This document shows positions 1 to 11,623 of a DNA stretch of 64,000 nucleotides, one piece after another. Source of the stretch: Triplophysa rosa (taxonomy: Eukaryota > Chordata > Actinopteri > Cypriniformes > Nemacheilidae); contig NC_079890.1 in the NCBI RefSeq assembly GCF_024868665.1, forward strand, positions 39,822,093 through 39,886,092. Direction: 5' to 3'. The notes under the pieces are model-generated. The model saw only the letters and a list, made by a program, of their open reading frames with translations. It made no database searches and was not told the origin of the DNA. Made by a program: the position numbers and the translations under genes. Each line of letters opens with the position of its first letter. The first letter of the stretch is position 1.

Positions 1-800
1 GACATGATCAAGTCGGTCAGAGGCAAAAGATACATGCTGGTGATTATAGACAGATTCAGCAGATGGGTGGAAGCTGTGCCATCAGCAGACCAGGGCTCTG
101 GGACTGAGATAAGTTTTTGAGCAAGAGAAGTGATTCCAAGATTTGGAATTCCATCTGAGATCAGTTCGGATAATGGCTCCTCATTTATTCAAAGAACTGT
201 AAAAACTGTCTTGCAACAATGCGCATAAAGCAAGCGGCTAGGCTGCGTTTACCATCCCCAATCGACAAGGAATGGTTGAGAAGGCTAATGGGACTCTAAA
301 AGCAAAGATAAATAAGATCTGTGCAGATACCAAATTGAACTGGGTAGATGCTTTACCGACTGGCACTAATGAACTATCGCATGCAAACCAACAGAACTAC
401 AAATTTGACCCCACATGAAATGCTCACGGCAGACCAATGCCAGTGCCATATTTAAGGGCCCTTATGATGGACCGCCTTTGGACAGTTGCAAGTTGAATTA
501 AGAACTTACATGAGACAATTAACTGCTATACATGAGGCTATATATTCGCAGGAGCAGCGCCGAGGGCCCAGAGAGGACGAAGAAGCTCCATGTGCAATAG
601 TTCCGGAGATCAACGTCTATCTGAGGGTCTTCAGAAGGAGATGGAATGAGCCAGGAGAGAAGGGCCCTACACAGTTGTACGAGCAACACCTGACAGCGGT
701 ACAAGTAGAAGGAAGTAACACTTGGTACCACTTGAACCATTGTACCAGAGTACCACAACTTCGACGACGAGGTCCTGATCGAGACGACGGAAGAAGCTGA
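1..800 (+). pseudogene. Decayed retroviral integrase (3' end of pol)
   Basis: Translation shows an integrase core: a DRFSRWVEA block near base 50, an SDNGSSF block near base 170 and a YHPQS block near base 250, which are landmarks of the D,D-35-E catalytic domain. The C-terminal domain follows at 486-800, with a WNEPGEKGP stretch and a TWYHLNH motif as in gamma/epsilon-type integrases. The frame is broken by stops at 118-120 and 226-228 and by frameshifts after about 260, so no functional enzyme is made. The 5' end is cut by the window edge. Confidence 0.85.
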
Positions 801-838
801 GGAATTATCAGAGTCTTCAGACAAAGACAAGAGCCGAG

Positions 839-2960
839 ATGATAGTCAGAGGACCCCCGAGAGGGTTCTCGAGCCTGCGCCAGAATCGCCTAGAGCAGCT
901 GAGGGCACGACAGGAGCAGCTCCCCAGCACGAGCCGAGAGCAGAGGGCACAGCAGAGAGACTCGACCAGGAGCAGGAGTCGACACAGCAGGAGCCACTGC
1001 ACGAGTCAGAGCAGAGACCGCAGACCAGAGCGAACGGGCCAGGAGCCAGACCAGAGCAGAGAACAGAGACAACCGGCGGAGCATGCTGGCAGGCCTGTAT
1101 ACGATCCTGACATACATGGAGAACATAGTGAACTCGAGATAGCCGCCATAGACAGGAACCAGGCACCTCCCTGACCCAGACAGGCGATAGGCCAGGCACC
1201 AGTCGGGAGAGAGATGCAGGACGTTCTGATTACGATAGTGCTACTGATGAACCTGGTACAACGATGATTCCACAGGCCCAGGGGATACCCGATCCCAGAC
1301 TTATCCCTTGAACGATTACTGGCAGAAGACTTCCCAACCATCGATGTGTCAGACCTCAGACTTGGTCGCCCCCAGACTTCGATTGTGATGGAGCTACCAC
1401 GATATGAGAGACTTTGGGACATTGCCATTCACAATGAGTGGTATAGTGGGCACGTTTTACAGTGGAACAATCATACATGGACAGTTGTGTATTTTGCACC
1501 CCTTCACCATTGAGCAAACTCATCGTTGTGCCAACCCCATATGATTATAGACATTGTGCTGGACATTAACAAAACAGTGTACTAAGAAAAGAAACACTGC
1601 TCCTTTTTGCCATGCAGAATGCTTAGTCCTTGGCAGGACGAAGAACACAGAGAAAAATACTATCTCACCCATTATGGGGAAAGGAATGTATGGACATTGA
1701 TGTAAACCTGCCAGCAAACATGATTGAAGTTCCAGTGGTTTATGACATAGTTACACATTACAATATGAATGCTTTAATGGTACAAACAAAGAGGGTGGAG
1801 ACGATGTGGGATTGTTTGAAGGAAATTGCATCATTTGGCATTTGGATAAAAGCATGCGAAGTCCAAAAGAGTCGTTAAAAGACAGTGGAATAATAGGTTT
1901 GCTTCAGCCACATTACAGATAACTTCTACAGTAGTAGGTTGGGAAAGCTGCCCAAATATGACAAAGATGGCCATTAATTGAATCTTACCAAACTCAAGTG
2001 AATGCTATTGCTGACTGATTTTGGTTATGTGGAGGAAGCAAACTAAGACCAACATTGCCAGAAAAAGATGGATAGGTTTATGTGCAAGAGTACAAACTAA
2101 TACAAGATGTCACTATAATTACATGGGACCCAAATGTGAATGTAAAAAGCAAGCCCAAACATAGTATAATGAAGAGAGCTCTACCAAAGTGACCCAAATG
2201 TTTACTTTAGATGCAATTGGTCAACCTAGAAATATTCCACACCAGATTTAAAGCAAGAGATGAGGTGAAGATCTGGATTTGAGTCTATCCTAGTATGGAT
2301 AACCCCAAATAAGAACACAGAATGGATTAATTATCTGTATTACAATCAACAGAGGTTTATTAATTTTACAAATGATGCGCTTGAAGCACTTGGAGAACAA
2401 TTAGCCCCAACAAGTAAAATGGCCTGGCAGAATAGACAAGCCTAAACAGGTTATTAGCTGAAAAGGAGGAGTGTGTGTAATGTTTGTGAGAAGATTGTTG
2501 TACTTATATTCCTAATAATACTGCCCCTGATGGATCTTTACTCATGCATGGAAAAAATGAAAAATCTAAGAGATGAAGTAACAGCCAATGCTGGAACAGA
2601 TAGGCATTTGGAACATGGTTTGAGTCCATGTTTGGGTCCTGGAGAGATGGCTAACTCATAGCGGGAATGATAATTGTTACTGTCTTAATGATTTCTGCAG
2701 TATTACTTTGTTGTGTTATCCCTATGATAACGATCTTTGTTGGTTAGAGCCACAGCAAAACAAATGTCATTACATGCAAACTAAATGTGCAACATGACTC
2801 TGAAGCATTTATGTAAACTTGGTCACAGCAATGGAAAACTGTGAAGAATATGATGAAATTCATAACTGTCTAGCACACAAACAAGACAGGGGTGCCACTT
2901 TGTTTTACCATTATATCTCTGTTTTTGAATAATGTAAGGGAGATAGCATAAATATAGTTT
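839..2960 (+). pseudogene. Decayed first env region of the retrovirus
   Basis: Only short open stretches remain, for example 839-1174 (rich in Arg, Gln and Ser) and 1630-1878. Around 2470-2510 the sequence still encodes, across a frame change, a CCTYIPN motif, the end of the CX6CC element of the transmembrane subunit. A hydrophobic segment at about 2660-2740, ending in paired cysteines, fits the membrane anchor. Many stops and frameshifts are present. The CCTYIP motif is shared with the better-preserved env downstream, so the two are related, but this copy is far older or under no constraint. The exact start of env cannot be set. Confidence 0.6.
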
Positions 2961-3632
2961 TTCCTTTTGGGGGCATGCAGTATAGTTATATTCACTAATA
3001 GACAGGAAGACAGTCTACGTATTGTTTATAATTTCGGCAGTAAACCCTCCCCTTCAGCCAAAAAGAAACAACAAGTCTATTTGTTCATCTATGACCCCAA
3101 GAGAACTAACTGAGAGAGCTATTATTATGTGCTCTTTTCTCTCTCTTTTCTCCATTTTTCTTCTATCTTTCTCTCACTCTCATCACAACCTTTAAGCAGG
3201 ACAAGACTGGGGTGATTGAAAGCAGAACTGCAGATTCTCAAAGCAACAGAGTTTCTGATGACATCACGGACGTATATGAACTGAATACGATCGAAAGGAA
3301 ATAATTACCAATGGAAATGATGTCTTCCACTCCAGGAAGAAGAATATCACCAAACCGACAACAAATCCTGGCATAAGAGAGTGGACAACGAGAGAAAGCC
3401 TTAACAACTAGAGGTCATAACTTACCTTTCACGGAGTGGGAATACGTGTGTGCGCATTACCCAAGGAACTAGAACTGTGAGTAGGAGCACGAGGGCAAAG
3501 TGCCAGTGGAAGAACTACCCTCATATAGAGAGGGTGGGGGCCACCCACTGGACGAACATAGTTAGCTTAAAGATATTAGTTACCCTGCAGTGACTCCTTT
3601 AGTGACCTCACCCATTTCGGAGACTTTTCCAT
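2961..3632 (+). other. Non-coding retroviral segment between the two env regions
   Basis: No convincing ORF is seen. A pyrimidine-rich tract at about 3131-3190 (TCTCTC/TTTTCT type) precedes the accessory ORFs and could serve as a splice acceptor region for subgenomic messages. I did not find a repeat of the 3' LTR here, so there is no evidence of a complete 5' LTR between the two env copies. Confidence 0.35.
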
Positions 3633-3998
3633 ATGTGGCATCACGTAGTGCCATTGACAACTCAAGATCATTTATTACGTAATCTAAAGACATCACACTC
3701 TAGAACTTTTCCATTTAATCCAACAAATTTTTGGTCAACTTCCTTTTTGGCAAATACTCATAGATCAAGGGACATCGACAGAATATTGGCAGATGACGAC
3801 AGCATATTAGCAGTCTTTGCAACAAATGCAGAAAAGTCTACAGATAATGCGCAATTAGGAAGAACGTATATTGTTGGAGAAGCAAGAAAAAACCTTCGAC
3901 CAGTATTGGACAGAGCAACTGGCTATATATCCTTGGAATATACGGACATCGATACACGGCTTTGGAAATACTTTACTGCATATTACTCAAATAATTGA
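3633..3998 (+). CDS. Retroviral accessory ORF A (121 aa), unknown function
   Basis: An ATG-initiated ORF of 121 codons lies ahead of the second env. I do not recognise the protein and it has no clear signal peptide or membrane segment. Its second half contains a DDSILAVF block, then RPVLDR about 40 residues later, and ends with LWKYFTAYY. The next ORF repeats the same layout (DTAILAVG, RPVIDR, VWEYECGHY), so the two are probably diverged tandem duplicates. Being open while pol is wrecked suggests younger age or constraint. Bel/tas-like or Orf-A/B-like regulators are analogies by position only. Confidence 0.5.
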   Translation: MWHHVVPLTTQDHLLRNLKTSHSRTFPFNPTNFWSTSFLANTHRSRDIDRILADDDSILAVFATNAEKSTDNAQLGRTYIVGEARKNLRPVLDRATGYISLEYTDIDTRLWKYFTAYYSNN

Positions 3999-4008
3999 AC
4001 TTTAGTCC

Positions 4009-4446
4009 ATGTGGACCCCGCTGACCTGGACCCCAATAAACATCGCAAATCCCTTTCATTTTGAACGCCGTGTGACACCAAGTTTAACATGGACCCATTG
4101 TTTCCCGTTACAAGAAGAAGAATATAGACCTAGACAACATAGACACTGTATAGAGCGTGTAGCCTTGCGTCCAGTACAAGGCTATAGAAAGAGATATCTT
4201 GAACGACTTGAGGGACGAACACCAGTACAACTATTGAGCTCGGACACAGCAATTCTTGCAGTAGGATATTCATCTTCATCTCTCCAGATTTATGAAGAAC
4301 GTTATGGGAGTACTGTTTTTAATTTTTTCTCTCGACCAGGCTATCGACCAGTAATAGATAGAAAAAATAGACTTTTGACCATTACTCGTCATTCTTTGCC
4401 TATTACAGTATGGGAATATGAATGTGGACATTACCCTATGAATTAA
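4009..4446 (+). CDS. Retroviral accessory ORF B (145 aa), paralogue of ORF A
   Basis: ATG-initiated, 145 codons, starting 11 bases after ORF A ends and stopping with TAA at 4444-4446, 51 bases before the env ATG. It is in the same frame as env. The N-terminal half is basic and aromatic with several Tyr-Arg pairs. The C-terminal half shares the order ILAV, RPV(L/I)DR and W(K/E)Y with ORF A. Function unknown. The pair plus env may be expressed from spliced messages, which is inference only. Confidence 0.5.
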   Translation: MWTPLTWTPINIANPFHFERRVTPSLTWTHCFPLQEEEYRPRQHRHCIERVALRPVQGYRKRYLERLEGRTPVQLLSSDTAILAVGYSSSSLQIYEERYGSTVFNFFSRPGYRPVIDRKNRLLTITRHSLPITVWEYECGHYPMN

Positions 4447-4497
4447 GTTGATATAGTATTTTTGATTGAAACTTTTTTACTGTCATCACTTGTCATC

Positions 4498-6255
4498 ATG
4501 GAAAGCTCAAGACACCCATGCCATCCTATGAGACTCCGAAAATTGTGTGGAGAGCGAGAGATAGCATCTATGTTGATCATTTTGACATGTGTGATCATAA
4601 TACCAATCATTATGGGAAACACTACTGAAAAAGAACTTCCAGATACTCATTTCAAGGACAACATAACTCTGCGCAAAGACATGGATATGGATTTGAACGA
4701 TACAGACTTTTTAAATACTACCTTGGAGCAGGCTGACCCAGGAGTAAATGCTGCTGCATCTGACCATTTGTTCCCAGGTCAGTTAGTTCCAGAGTCTGCG
4801 GCAAAACACCGAAATAAACGACAGAGTAACAACTATACAACAGAGGACTCATGGATGGATCTCCCTAATCCCCCTCATCCCTATGCTACTAACATGTGGT
4901 GGAGATTCACTAAACATACAGTAAAGAAGTATGCTTCCAGAAACTGTTATGTTTGTGCCCAATTTCCTCATAGTGCAGTTGGAGGAGACTGGTGGCCACA
5001 TCAAGATCTGAATACTACATTTGAGATAGCTATGATTGCAGTAGCAGCTGCCACGCTACAACAGAACGAGGGAGCTGTGATATATCAAAAAATGGATACT
5101 TGGCAAACAATTGTTATCCCTAAAAGAATCTTTGCTCAAATAGCGACTGTAAAGCGTATACCAAGTAATCTCATCTGTTATGAGCGACTTTCAGAAACTC
5201 CAGGAGCTTCAACAACTTCAGGAAAACAATTCTTGGGAAAGTTACCAGAGAAGAAATGTTCAGATATCTACAAGCAAACAAATGCAACTATAAGACAAAA
5301 TTGTATGTCATGTCTTCGAACAGTAGATCAAGAGAATTCTAAACTAGGCAGTGCTACAACTACCCATGAAGCACCACAGCCACTTGTGACCTATCAATAT
5401 CTTCTGACTTCAGAAAAAGAAAGAGCAAAATGACCATTATGTTCAACTGTGCATGTTCCAGATCAACAAGGAACAGGTGTCATTGAGGGACACTACTGGC
5501 TGTGTGGATATCGAGTATACTTATCCCTACCAGAGGAGTGGATAGGACTTTGTGCTTTAGTCCAACTGCATGGTGGTGCCATTATTTTACCACATCGATC
5601 AATGGAGAATCAACAACGGACAAAAAGAGACTTAATCAACTTCCTGAGAGAGAGCCCAGTGCCAAAGAATCATCACATATGGACTATTGCTGAGAAGCTT
5701 GTGGCTGCTTTCCTTCCAGCACTGGGAATGGAATCACTGATGGAAGAAGTGGAAATCACCAGATATGAGCTGTCTTCATTTATCAACACAACGAAAATCA
5801 TGATGGAGGGAATCAGAGAGGAACTGCGAGGAATAAGACTTACTGCTCTCCAGAACCGGATGGTTTTGGATCAACTCACTGCAGCGCAAGGAGGTGTTTG
5901 TGTTATGGTAGGAGAGACTTGTTGTACCTACATACCAGACAATGACGCGGATGGACATCTTATCGAACAAGGAATAGAGAATATTACATTGTTGTCTACA
6001 ATGATTGCAAAGAATGAAGTGAACACAGACTCTTCCATTTGGAACTGGTTTAACAGCATATTCCCTAATCTGCATAACATATTGATGTTTGCTGCGTGTA
6101 TTATATCACCAATTCTGATATTGTTATGTTGTTGGCCTTGCATAATGCATGCATGTAAGAGAGTTATTCCATCTGGTCCTCATCATCAGATGATGGTCTA
6201 TTCAGTCAGTGATGATCAGCTCTTTGCAATTGATCAACTCTTTGCAGTTGAGTAA
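4498..6255 (+). pseudogene. env: Second retroviral env, one in-frame stop
   Basis: The best start is the ATG at 4498. A hydrophobic stretch (MLIILTCVIIIPIIMG) about 25 residues in fits a signal peptide. The surface subunit has several N-glycosylation sequons, a CYVC motif at about 4959 and a WLCG block just before the cleavage site. A furin-type RTKR site is encoded at about 5619-5630. The transmembrane subunit follows with a CX6CC motif (VCVMVGETCC, about 5898-5927), a membrane anchor at about 6064-6140 and a cytoplasmic tail. The reading frame is open from 4498 to 6255 except for a single TGA at 5431-5433, in the surface subunit. Unless that stop is a sequencing error or is read through, no full protein is made. 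This copy is much better kept than the pol and env upstream. Confidence 0.85.
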
Positions 6256-6475
6256 AAAAGTTACTAAAGTAATTGGTTAAAAGCAGGTGTTATCCGTGTT
6301 ACGAGATGACCAAGATGGGTCAGTTGGATTTTTATCTTTTATAGCTTGCATTCATACCTACAATAAGTATAATCATTGATATTGATTCATTTTGCTCATG
6401 CAGATATATTTTCTTTGTAGTAGATATTCCTCTTACATTAGTAGACTTAATCATGTGTGGGACTCTTATGGAGCC

Positions 6476-6487
6476 CCAAAGGGGGGA
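6476..6487 (+). promoter_or_regulatory. Probable retroviral polypurine tract
   Basis: The run CAAAGGGGGGAA lies between env and the LTR, the usual place and composition for the plus-strand primer. It is separated by a few bases (TATATTG) from the best TG start of the LTR. Confidence 0.6.
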
Positions 6488-6495
6488 ATATATTG

Positions 6496-7310
6496 TGCAT
6501 AATTCTGATCATTTTGTGTCATTTTGTGCATATGTGCACTTTTGGGCTCTGTTGTACATCCCACTTATAAGAAGTATTCATAGGAATGATATTACCATAG
6601 ATGTGTTAATAATCAGACCAATAACTATTATACAAGTGAATATATGAAGATGATTTAATGATTTAATGACATAATCAGTATACTTAAGCATTGATTGAGT
6701 GTTGTTTGAACATATAAGTATATTTTTAATCATTTTAACCAAGTATAGACCAGATTTCAGCAATATAAAATTCAGTGATGTCTTTGGATCTGTTTAAGGC
6801 CTGACCTAGATAAAGTTCAGAAGGTTGAACATGTTGTTCACTTTGTGGCCTGAAAACTGGTACCAACTGGAAAACTTATTTTTAAAAACCAAGTAAAGGT
6901 CGACATTCCACTATTAGATACAAACCTTGTTGCCTAGAAAATAATAGTGGCAGACGAGAATGATTGGATAATAAAAAATAAAAGGTAAAGGGAATTTCCT
7001 GATTGGTTTAGGAAAGCACCTCCTTTCCTAAGTTTCACTATAACTACAGGCTGGAAAACACTAAGTTTTCAGATGACTTGGGACATCTCCTTTGTTTGAC
7101 CTGATCAAATAAAGTTAACTCCTTGACTCCTGAACCTTCTTTGTCTGAGAGATTTTTTGAACTTCAAGATCGACTTTCTACCACATGCTACAGCTTTTCG
7201 AGGGAATGCTGTTGGCTGAGCTCCGAGTTTTTTCATAGATTTGGTCTCGCAACAACCTATGCTAAAATACGTTTTGCACGATAACTCACCGGGGTCTATG
7301 CTATTATGCA
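6496..7310 (+). repeat. Probable 3' LTR of the retrovirus
   Basis: The segment starts TGCATAAT and ends ATTATGCA, an exact inverted repeat with TG...CA termini, right after a polypurine tract. A CACTATAACTA stretch near 7040 and an AAATAAAG signal near 7107 fit a promoter and polyadenylation site. The length of about 815 bp is in the normal range. The 5' LTR is not in the window, so the ends could not be checked by comparison. Confidence 0.6.
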
Positions 7311-7391
7311 ATGTTCTTAATCCATATTCATAACTACATAAACTTATATACTTACATATGCATGGTAATTATATCTGCTTCTTTGAGACCT

Positions 7392-7530
7392 TAGTGCTGT
7401 TGTCTTGTGTGTCCGTAGTGTGTGTCTGCACGTGTGTTTGGTTGGTGTGTGTGTGTGTGCGTGTTGGTGTGTTCTTGTCTGTGTGTGTGTGGTGTGCGTG
7501 TTGTGTGTGTGGAGTGTTTTGTGTGTGGGT
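7392..7530. repeat. Degenerate GT microsatellite
   Basis: About 140 bases of interrupted GT repeats. Open frames here encode only Cys/Val or His/Thr repeats and are not genes. Confidence 0.9.
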
Positions 7531-7589
7531 GTGTCGTCTTCTGTGTTTCAACCTTTTCTTGTTTTTGCAGGTACAACTTTGATTGTTTT

Positions 7590-7685
7590 GCTTGTAGTCA
7601 ATGTGTCTCATGTACAGCTGCTTTGTAACAATGAAAATTGTAAAAGCGCTATATAAATAAAGTTGAGTTGAGTTGAGTTGAGTAG
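7590..7685 (+). mobile_element. LINE/SINE 3' end with (GTTGA)n tail
   Basis: A TGTAAAAGCGCTATATAAAT stretch followed by AAAG and GTTGA repeats is the typical 3' terminus of fish L2-like LINEs and the SINEs that borrow their tails. Only the last 100 or so bases are recognisable. Confidence 0.6.
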
Positions 7686-7859
7686 TTTGAAGAAAGTTGA
7701 TCTTTTATTATTCACGCACGCCCCGCATGAGTACTTGGAATACAAACATTGTCAAAAACGCCCATCCCTAGATACTAGACTTAATTTACAAATAAATGTC
7801 ATATACAAGTTTGGCTGACCATGCCTTTACCATCTTCACTTGATTTTGAATGTTCACAG
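7686..7859. other. Short unassigned stretch before the lectin exons
   Basis: No signal-peptide exon for the following lectin gene is seen here. The 5' part of that gene is missing or lies beyond the retrovirus. Confidence 0.4.
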
Positions 7860-8963
7860 AGAAGAACGGCACAGTGAAATATGACCTTGTCAAAAGCTAT
7901 ATGACATGGAGCGACGCGCGGAAACACTGCAGAGATCGCTACACAGACCTGGTCACCATTAGAAATCAAACCCAAAATGAAGAGTTGAAAGATTTGATGT
8001 ACTGGTCAATTTATGCTTGGATTGGATTATTCAGGAACTGGATGTGGTCGGACGGTTCCAGTCTTTCTTCTATCAATGAAGCGTCTGCTCAGAAACTGAA
8101 TGAAGCAAATGAAAACTGTGCTACATCAACTTATCACGGCTACTTTCTAGATGCATCATACTCTTCCACTTTTTACTTCTATTGTAATACAGGTAGGTCT
8201 GATGGCAACGCTTCTGTTTATTCCTGTTTGCTTCAATGGTTATACAAAATATGAACGTGTGTGAACCCCAGTGAAGGTGAAGAGGCAGATCGTGAAGGTA
8301 CAGGTGAAATCCAAGGACAATGTGGATGATGCTCAACTGCAGATACTCGCGATGAAGAAGGTCAGAAATAAACGCGTATGAATTTGACACCCATGGTTCA
8401 CTAATACTTTTAAATAATCAGGGGTGTCAAAAGAAGCGTAAATGTAATGGCAGTAAACTAGAACATTACACTTTTGCTGGGTTCACACCAAATGCGAACA
8501 GTCGCGTTCTATGCACGCTCTTTACTATTTTCGAACGTGATGAAAACAACGAACTTTTCCCGCGAGTAAGAAAGAGCGTGAAACGCGATTGTTCGTGTTT
8601 GGTGTGAACCCAGCATTATATGGGCAGTTTCAGTCTAGTCCCAGACTAAACATCATGTTTGAGCTGTTTTAACTTGAAACACCTTGCACTGAGATCATCA
8701 TCATGCACAGTCGTCATTATATAACCCACTGACAACAGTCGAGCTACAAGATGATGAAATATGTGTGTAAATGTTGTTGACACAGTGAATAAGTGAAGTG
8801 TGTTTGTGTTGTTCAGTTAAAGCAGACACTGTCCGGACTGACAGCAGATGAGGATTTGAAAATGAAATGGAGGAAGCAAGAGAACGGAAACGTCTTTCAG
8901 AAGCAAGTCGCTTTACCAAAAAGTGCCAATGGAAGCTCTGTTTGCCAGGCCGCATCATTGTAA
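7860..8963 (+). CDS. C-type lectin gene, last three exons (5' end missing)
   Basis: Exons at 7860-8192, 8272-8360 and 8817-8963 join in one frame with AG acceptors and GT donors (CAG/GTAGGT, AAG/GTCAGA). The first encodes a C-type lectin-like domain: a WSDARKHCRDRYTDLVTIRN block, then YAWIGLF and WMWSDGS, and later paired cysteines. No EPN or WND calcium-site motif is visible, so sugar binding is doubtful. The 89-bp middle exon encodes KRQIVKVQVKS, and the last ends at TAA 8961-8963. Exon sizes (333 and 89 bp) and sequence match the tail of the lectin gene on the minus strand at 41.3-44.5 kb, so the two are paralogues. No start exon or first lectin domain is found upstream, where the retrovirus sits. 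It may be a truncated gene. Confidence 0.65.
8476..8614. mobile_element. Short foldback element (MITE-like)
   Basis: Starts GCTGGGTTCACACCAAA and ends TTTGGTGTGAACCCAGC, an inverted repeat of about 17 bp that continues imperfectly inward. It lies in an intron of the lectin gene. Confidence 0.7.
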
Positions 8964-10189
8964 AGTGACATTTGACTCGGAAAAAAAACACTTCATCATT
9001 CTTATTTTGAACACACTTTATTAGTCTATATTTAGCTCATGTTATAAATTAATTAATTTCATTATGAGTAAATTGATAAATGAATAAAAAATTACTTGGA
9101 ACATTTAGTTAAAAAAATATACACTTAGACTTCATCATTAACAAAACTTTACTGTCTCTTTGTCTTCTATATATCACAGCTTAATATGCAAAGACAAGAG
9201 TTGAAATACTCACACAGAAGGCTATTATATATTTTAAATAGGAATTAAAACATTGCTTGAACAGCCAACATGTCGATTTGTGATATTAGTTAAAAATGTG
9301 TTCATGCCCAAACAATGGATGATTTACTGTGATGTGTTCAGGAAAAGTCTAGCGTGTACTATACTATGTTTGCTATTTCACTCCAGTAATGACATGTTTT
9401 ACATTTTAAACTATTAAAATATACATATATGATGATAAAATAGAAGTTCATTCATTCAAGCGTTTAACAGACTCCCCTGATAGCACAAAGACATTGGGCT
9501 GACGTCTATGTCGGCATTTACATCTGCAATCCATCTCGGAGACGTCTGCTGTCAGATGTATAGACCTCTAGAAGACGTCTGTAAGATGTGTGTGATTTAG
9601 AATGGATGTCAAACTGCTCTTTCTAAGATGTTTAGACACAGAAGATGTTTTCCAGATCTGTAGCAGACATGTTCTCATAAATGTGAACATATAGTTTTGG
9701 AAAATTAAACTGACTGGATGACTCACCCAACATCAACATTTTAAAGAACAACTGATCGAGCAGGAGTGTTTAACACAAAACAAATGTTAAATATCAGTAA
9801 AGAACTCATTTAAAAGAAGAGCATCACTCACATTCAGCATTATGAGCTTATGTAGTTCATGTTTGAAACATTAAACATTTTATTTCATTAAATAACAATT
9901 CCAACCGGTTCAGTGAGATTACGCTAAAAAAACAGTTTACAGTGTTTATTGTCATCTGTCCACTTCAGACATGACAGTCATATGTGTTTATTCTGACATT
10001 TAGTGTGTCTGAACGAGTCGATTCTTATGTCACATTAAACTCAAAAGTTTTGACATAGGATATAAAGTAGAACAATAAGTTAATCTGTTGAATAGAACTA
10101 GTACCAACATGTCCCTGTTTGAATAGCCTGCATAACCATAAAACATTGACAGAAGTGACAGAACTACAACAGTTAAATCTCTTACCCAG
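8964..10189. other. AT-rich intergenic DNA with one MITE fragment
   Basis: No gene seen. At about 9479-9680 there is a GATAGCACA-type element rich in AGATGT/ACGTCT words, the same family as copies at 35.8-36.2 kb and 38.9 kb. The rest is unassigned. Confidence 0.5.
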
Positions 10190-11623
10190 AAGATGACTTG
10201 AGACCAGAAGGATTTTTATTTTGCAAACACTTAAATACTTTGGTTTTGGTCCAAAATGTATAAATGTGATTAGTGTGTTATATAGAGATAGTTCAGTTGC
10301 TCTTCCTCAAGGCATTTGCCCAAGATTTAATGTGAAAAGGGGTATTAGACAAGGATGCAGTAGCTCACCTTTGTTGCGGTTGAAATGTTGTCAATTTTGC
10401 TTAAAATGGGTAATATATCAGGTATTAATATGATGTGATATCATTTTATTGTCAGTCAGTTTGCTGACAATACTCTTTTTTTTTTAAATAAACAGCAAAT
10501 ACCCCTTGCATTGCACTATATTAAGATTTTCTCAGATGCTTTAGGTCTTAAATTAAATTTGACAAAATGTGAGCTAATGGCCGTCCATGATCAGACTTAT
10601 CAATTTATAATATCCCAATAAAAAAACAGGTTCAATATTTAGGCATTTGGATTTTTTAAAATATGAGTGATTTAGAAAAGCTAAATATAGACAATAATTT
10701 TGGAAAATGTAAATTAATTATGAATCCTTTTTGGAAGAATTCTATTGATGAAAGTGGAGAGTCTTTCTAGATTTAATTATCCTTGTTTTTCATTAGCAAT
10801 CTCGGAAAATAAAATAAAATAAATAAACAAAATAAACTTTGATCTTGTATGGAAAGGGAAAAGTCATTACATACGTAAAAATGATATGATTAAGGATTAT
10901 GAAGACGGAGGCCTTAAAGCAATTGACTTTGACACTATGAATGGAATAATCAAACTCAAATGGCTGCAGACATTTATTAATAACGAATGCTCATACTGGT
11001 TTAAAATTTCTACGTCTTTATTTAAACAGGTATAAAGTTTCTATTACAATGTGACTTTGAAATTTCAAAATAACCTGTCAAAGTGTCTGCTTTTCACCAG
11101 CAAGTATTATTATACTGGACGTTGTTATTCAAGCATAACTTTAGCCCTCATAATATGTCGGTTTGGAATAACAGATGTATAACGGTGAATAAGAATTCTT
11201 TGTTTATTGATGAATGGTGGCAAAAAGATATATGGTCAGTCATACATGTTTTAGATCATTTTGGTCATATTTTGAGCCACAATAAATATAAAGTTACAAT
11301 GCTCTTTAACTAACTTGTACAAACACCACAATGAAAATGTGGCTTTAGATGTAGGCCAATAGCGTTTAAGCTGATGTGGAACAGGAAGCTTTCGCGACCA
11401 ATTGAAAAGACCTTTCGGCACGCCCAATTCTCCGACCTGCAGACACCCGTCTCCTCGCCGCCACTAGGGGGCCCCCAAGAGCACGTTAAATTACACCTTT
11501 TTTGTGATGTATTCACGACACACATCCATTTTCTCACGCAGGGCCGTACCCACTATTTTTTCTGTGGTGTTCGTGTCAAAATTTGTGAAATAACTGACTA
11601 AACGCAACATCAAAACAAGTGAG

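Larger units (their letters stand above)
1..7310 (+). mobile_element. Endogenous retrovirus, 3' part (integrase to 3' LTR)
   Basis: The window opens inside a provirus. Reading on the plus strand there is the end of pol (integrase), a decayed env, a non-coding stretch, two small ORFs, a second well-preserved env, a polypurine tract and a probable 3' LTR. The envelope transmembrane subunits have the CX6CC arrangement typical of gamma/epsilon-type retroviruses. Gag, protease, reverse transcriptase and the 5' LTR lie outside the window. The two env regions differ greatly in decay, so the locus may be a composite of two related insertions rather than one genome. Confidence 0.8.

Noticed and set aside
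1006..1428. 140-codon minus-strand ORF
   Set aside because: Antisense to decayed retroviral sequence; no recognisable protein.
7358..7656. Several ORFs of 61-83 codons on both strands
   Set aside because: They are translations of a GT microsatellite.
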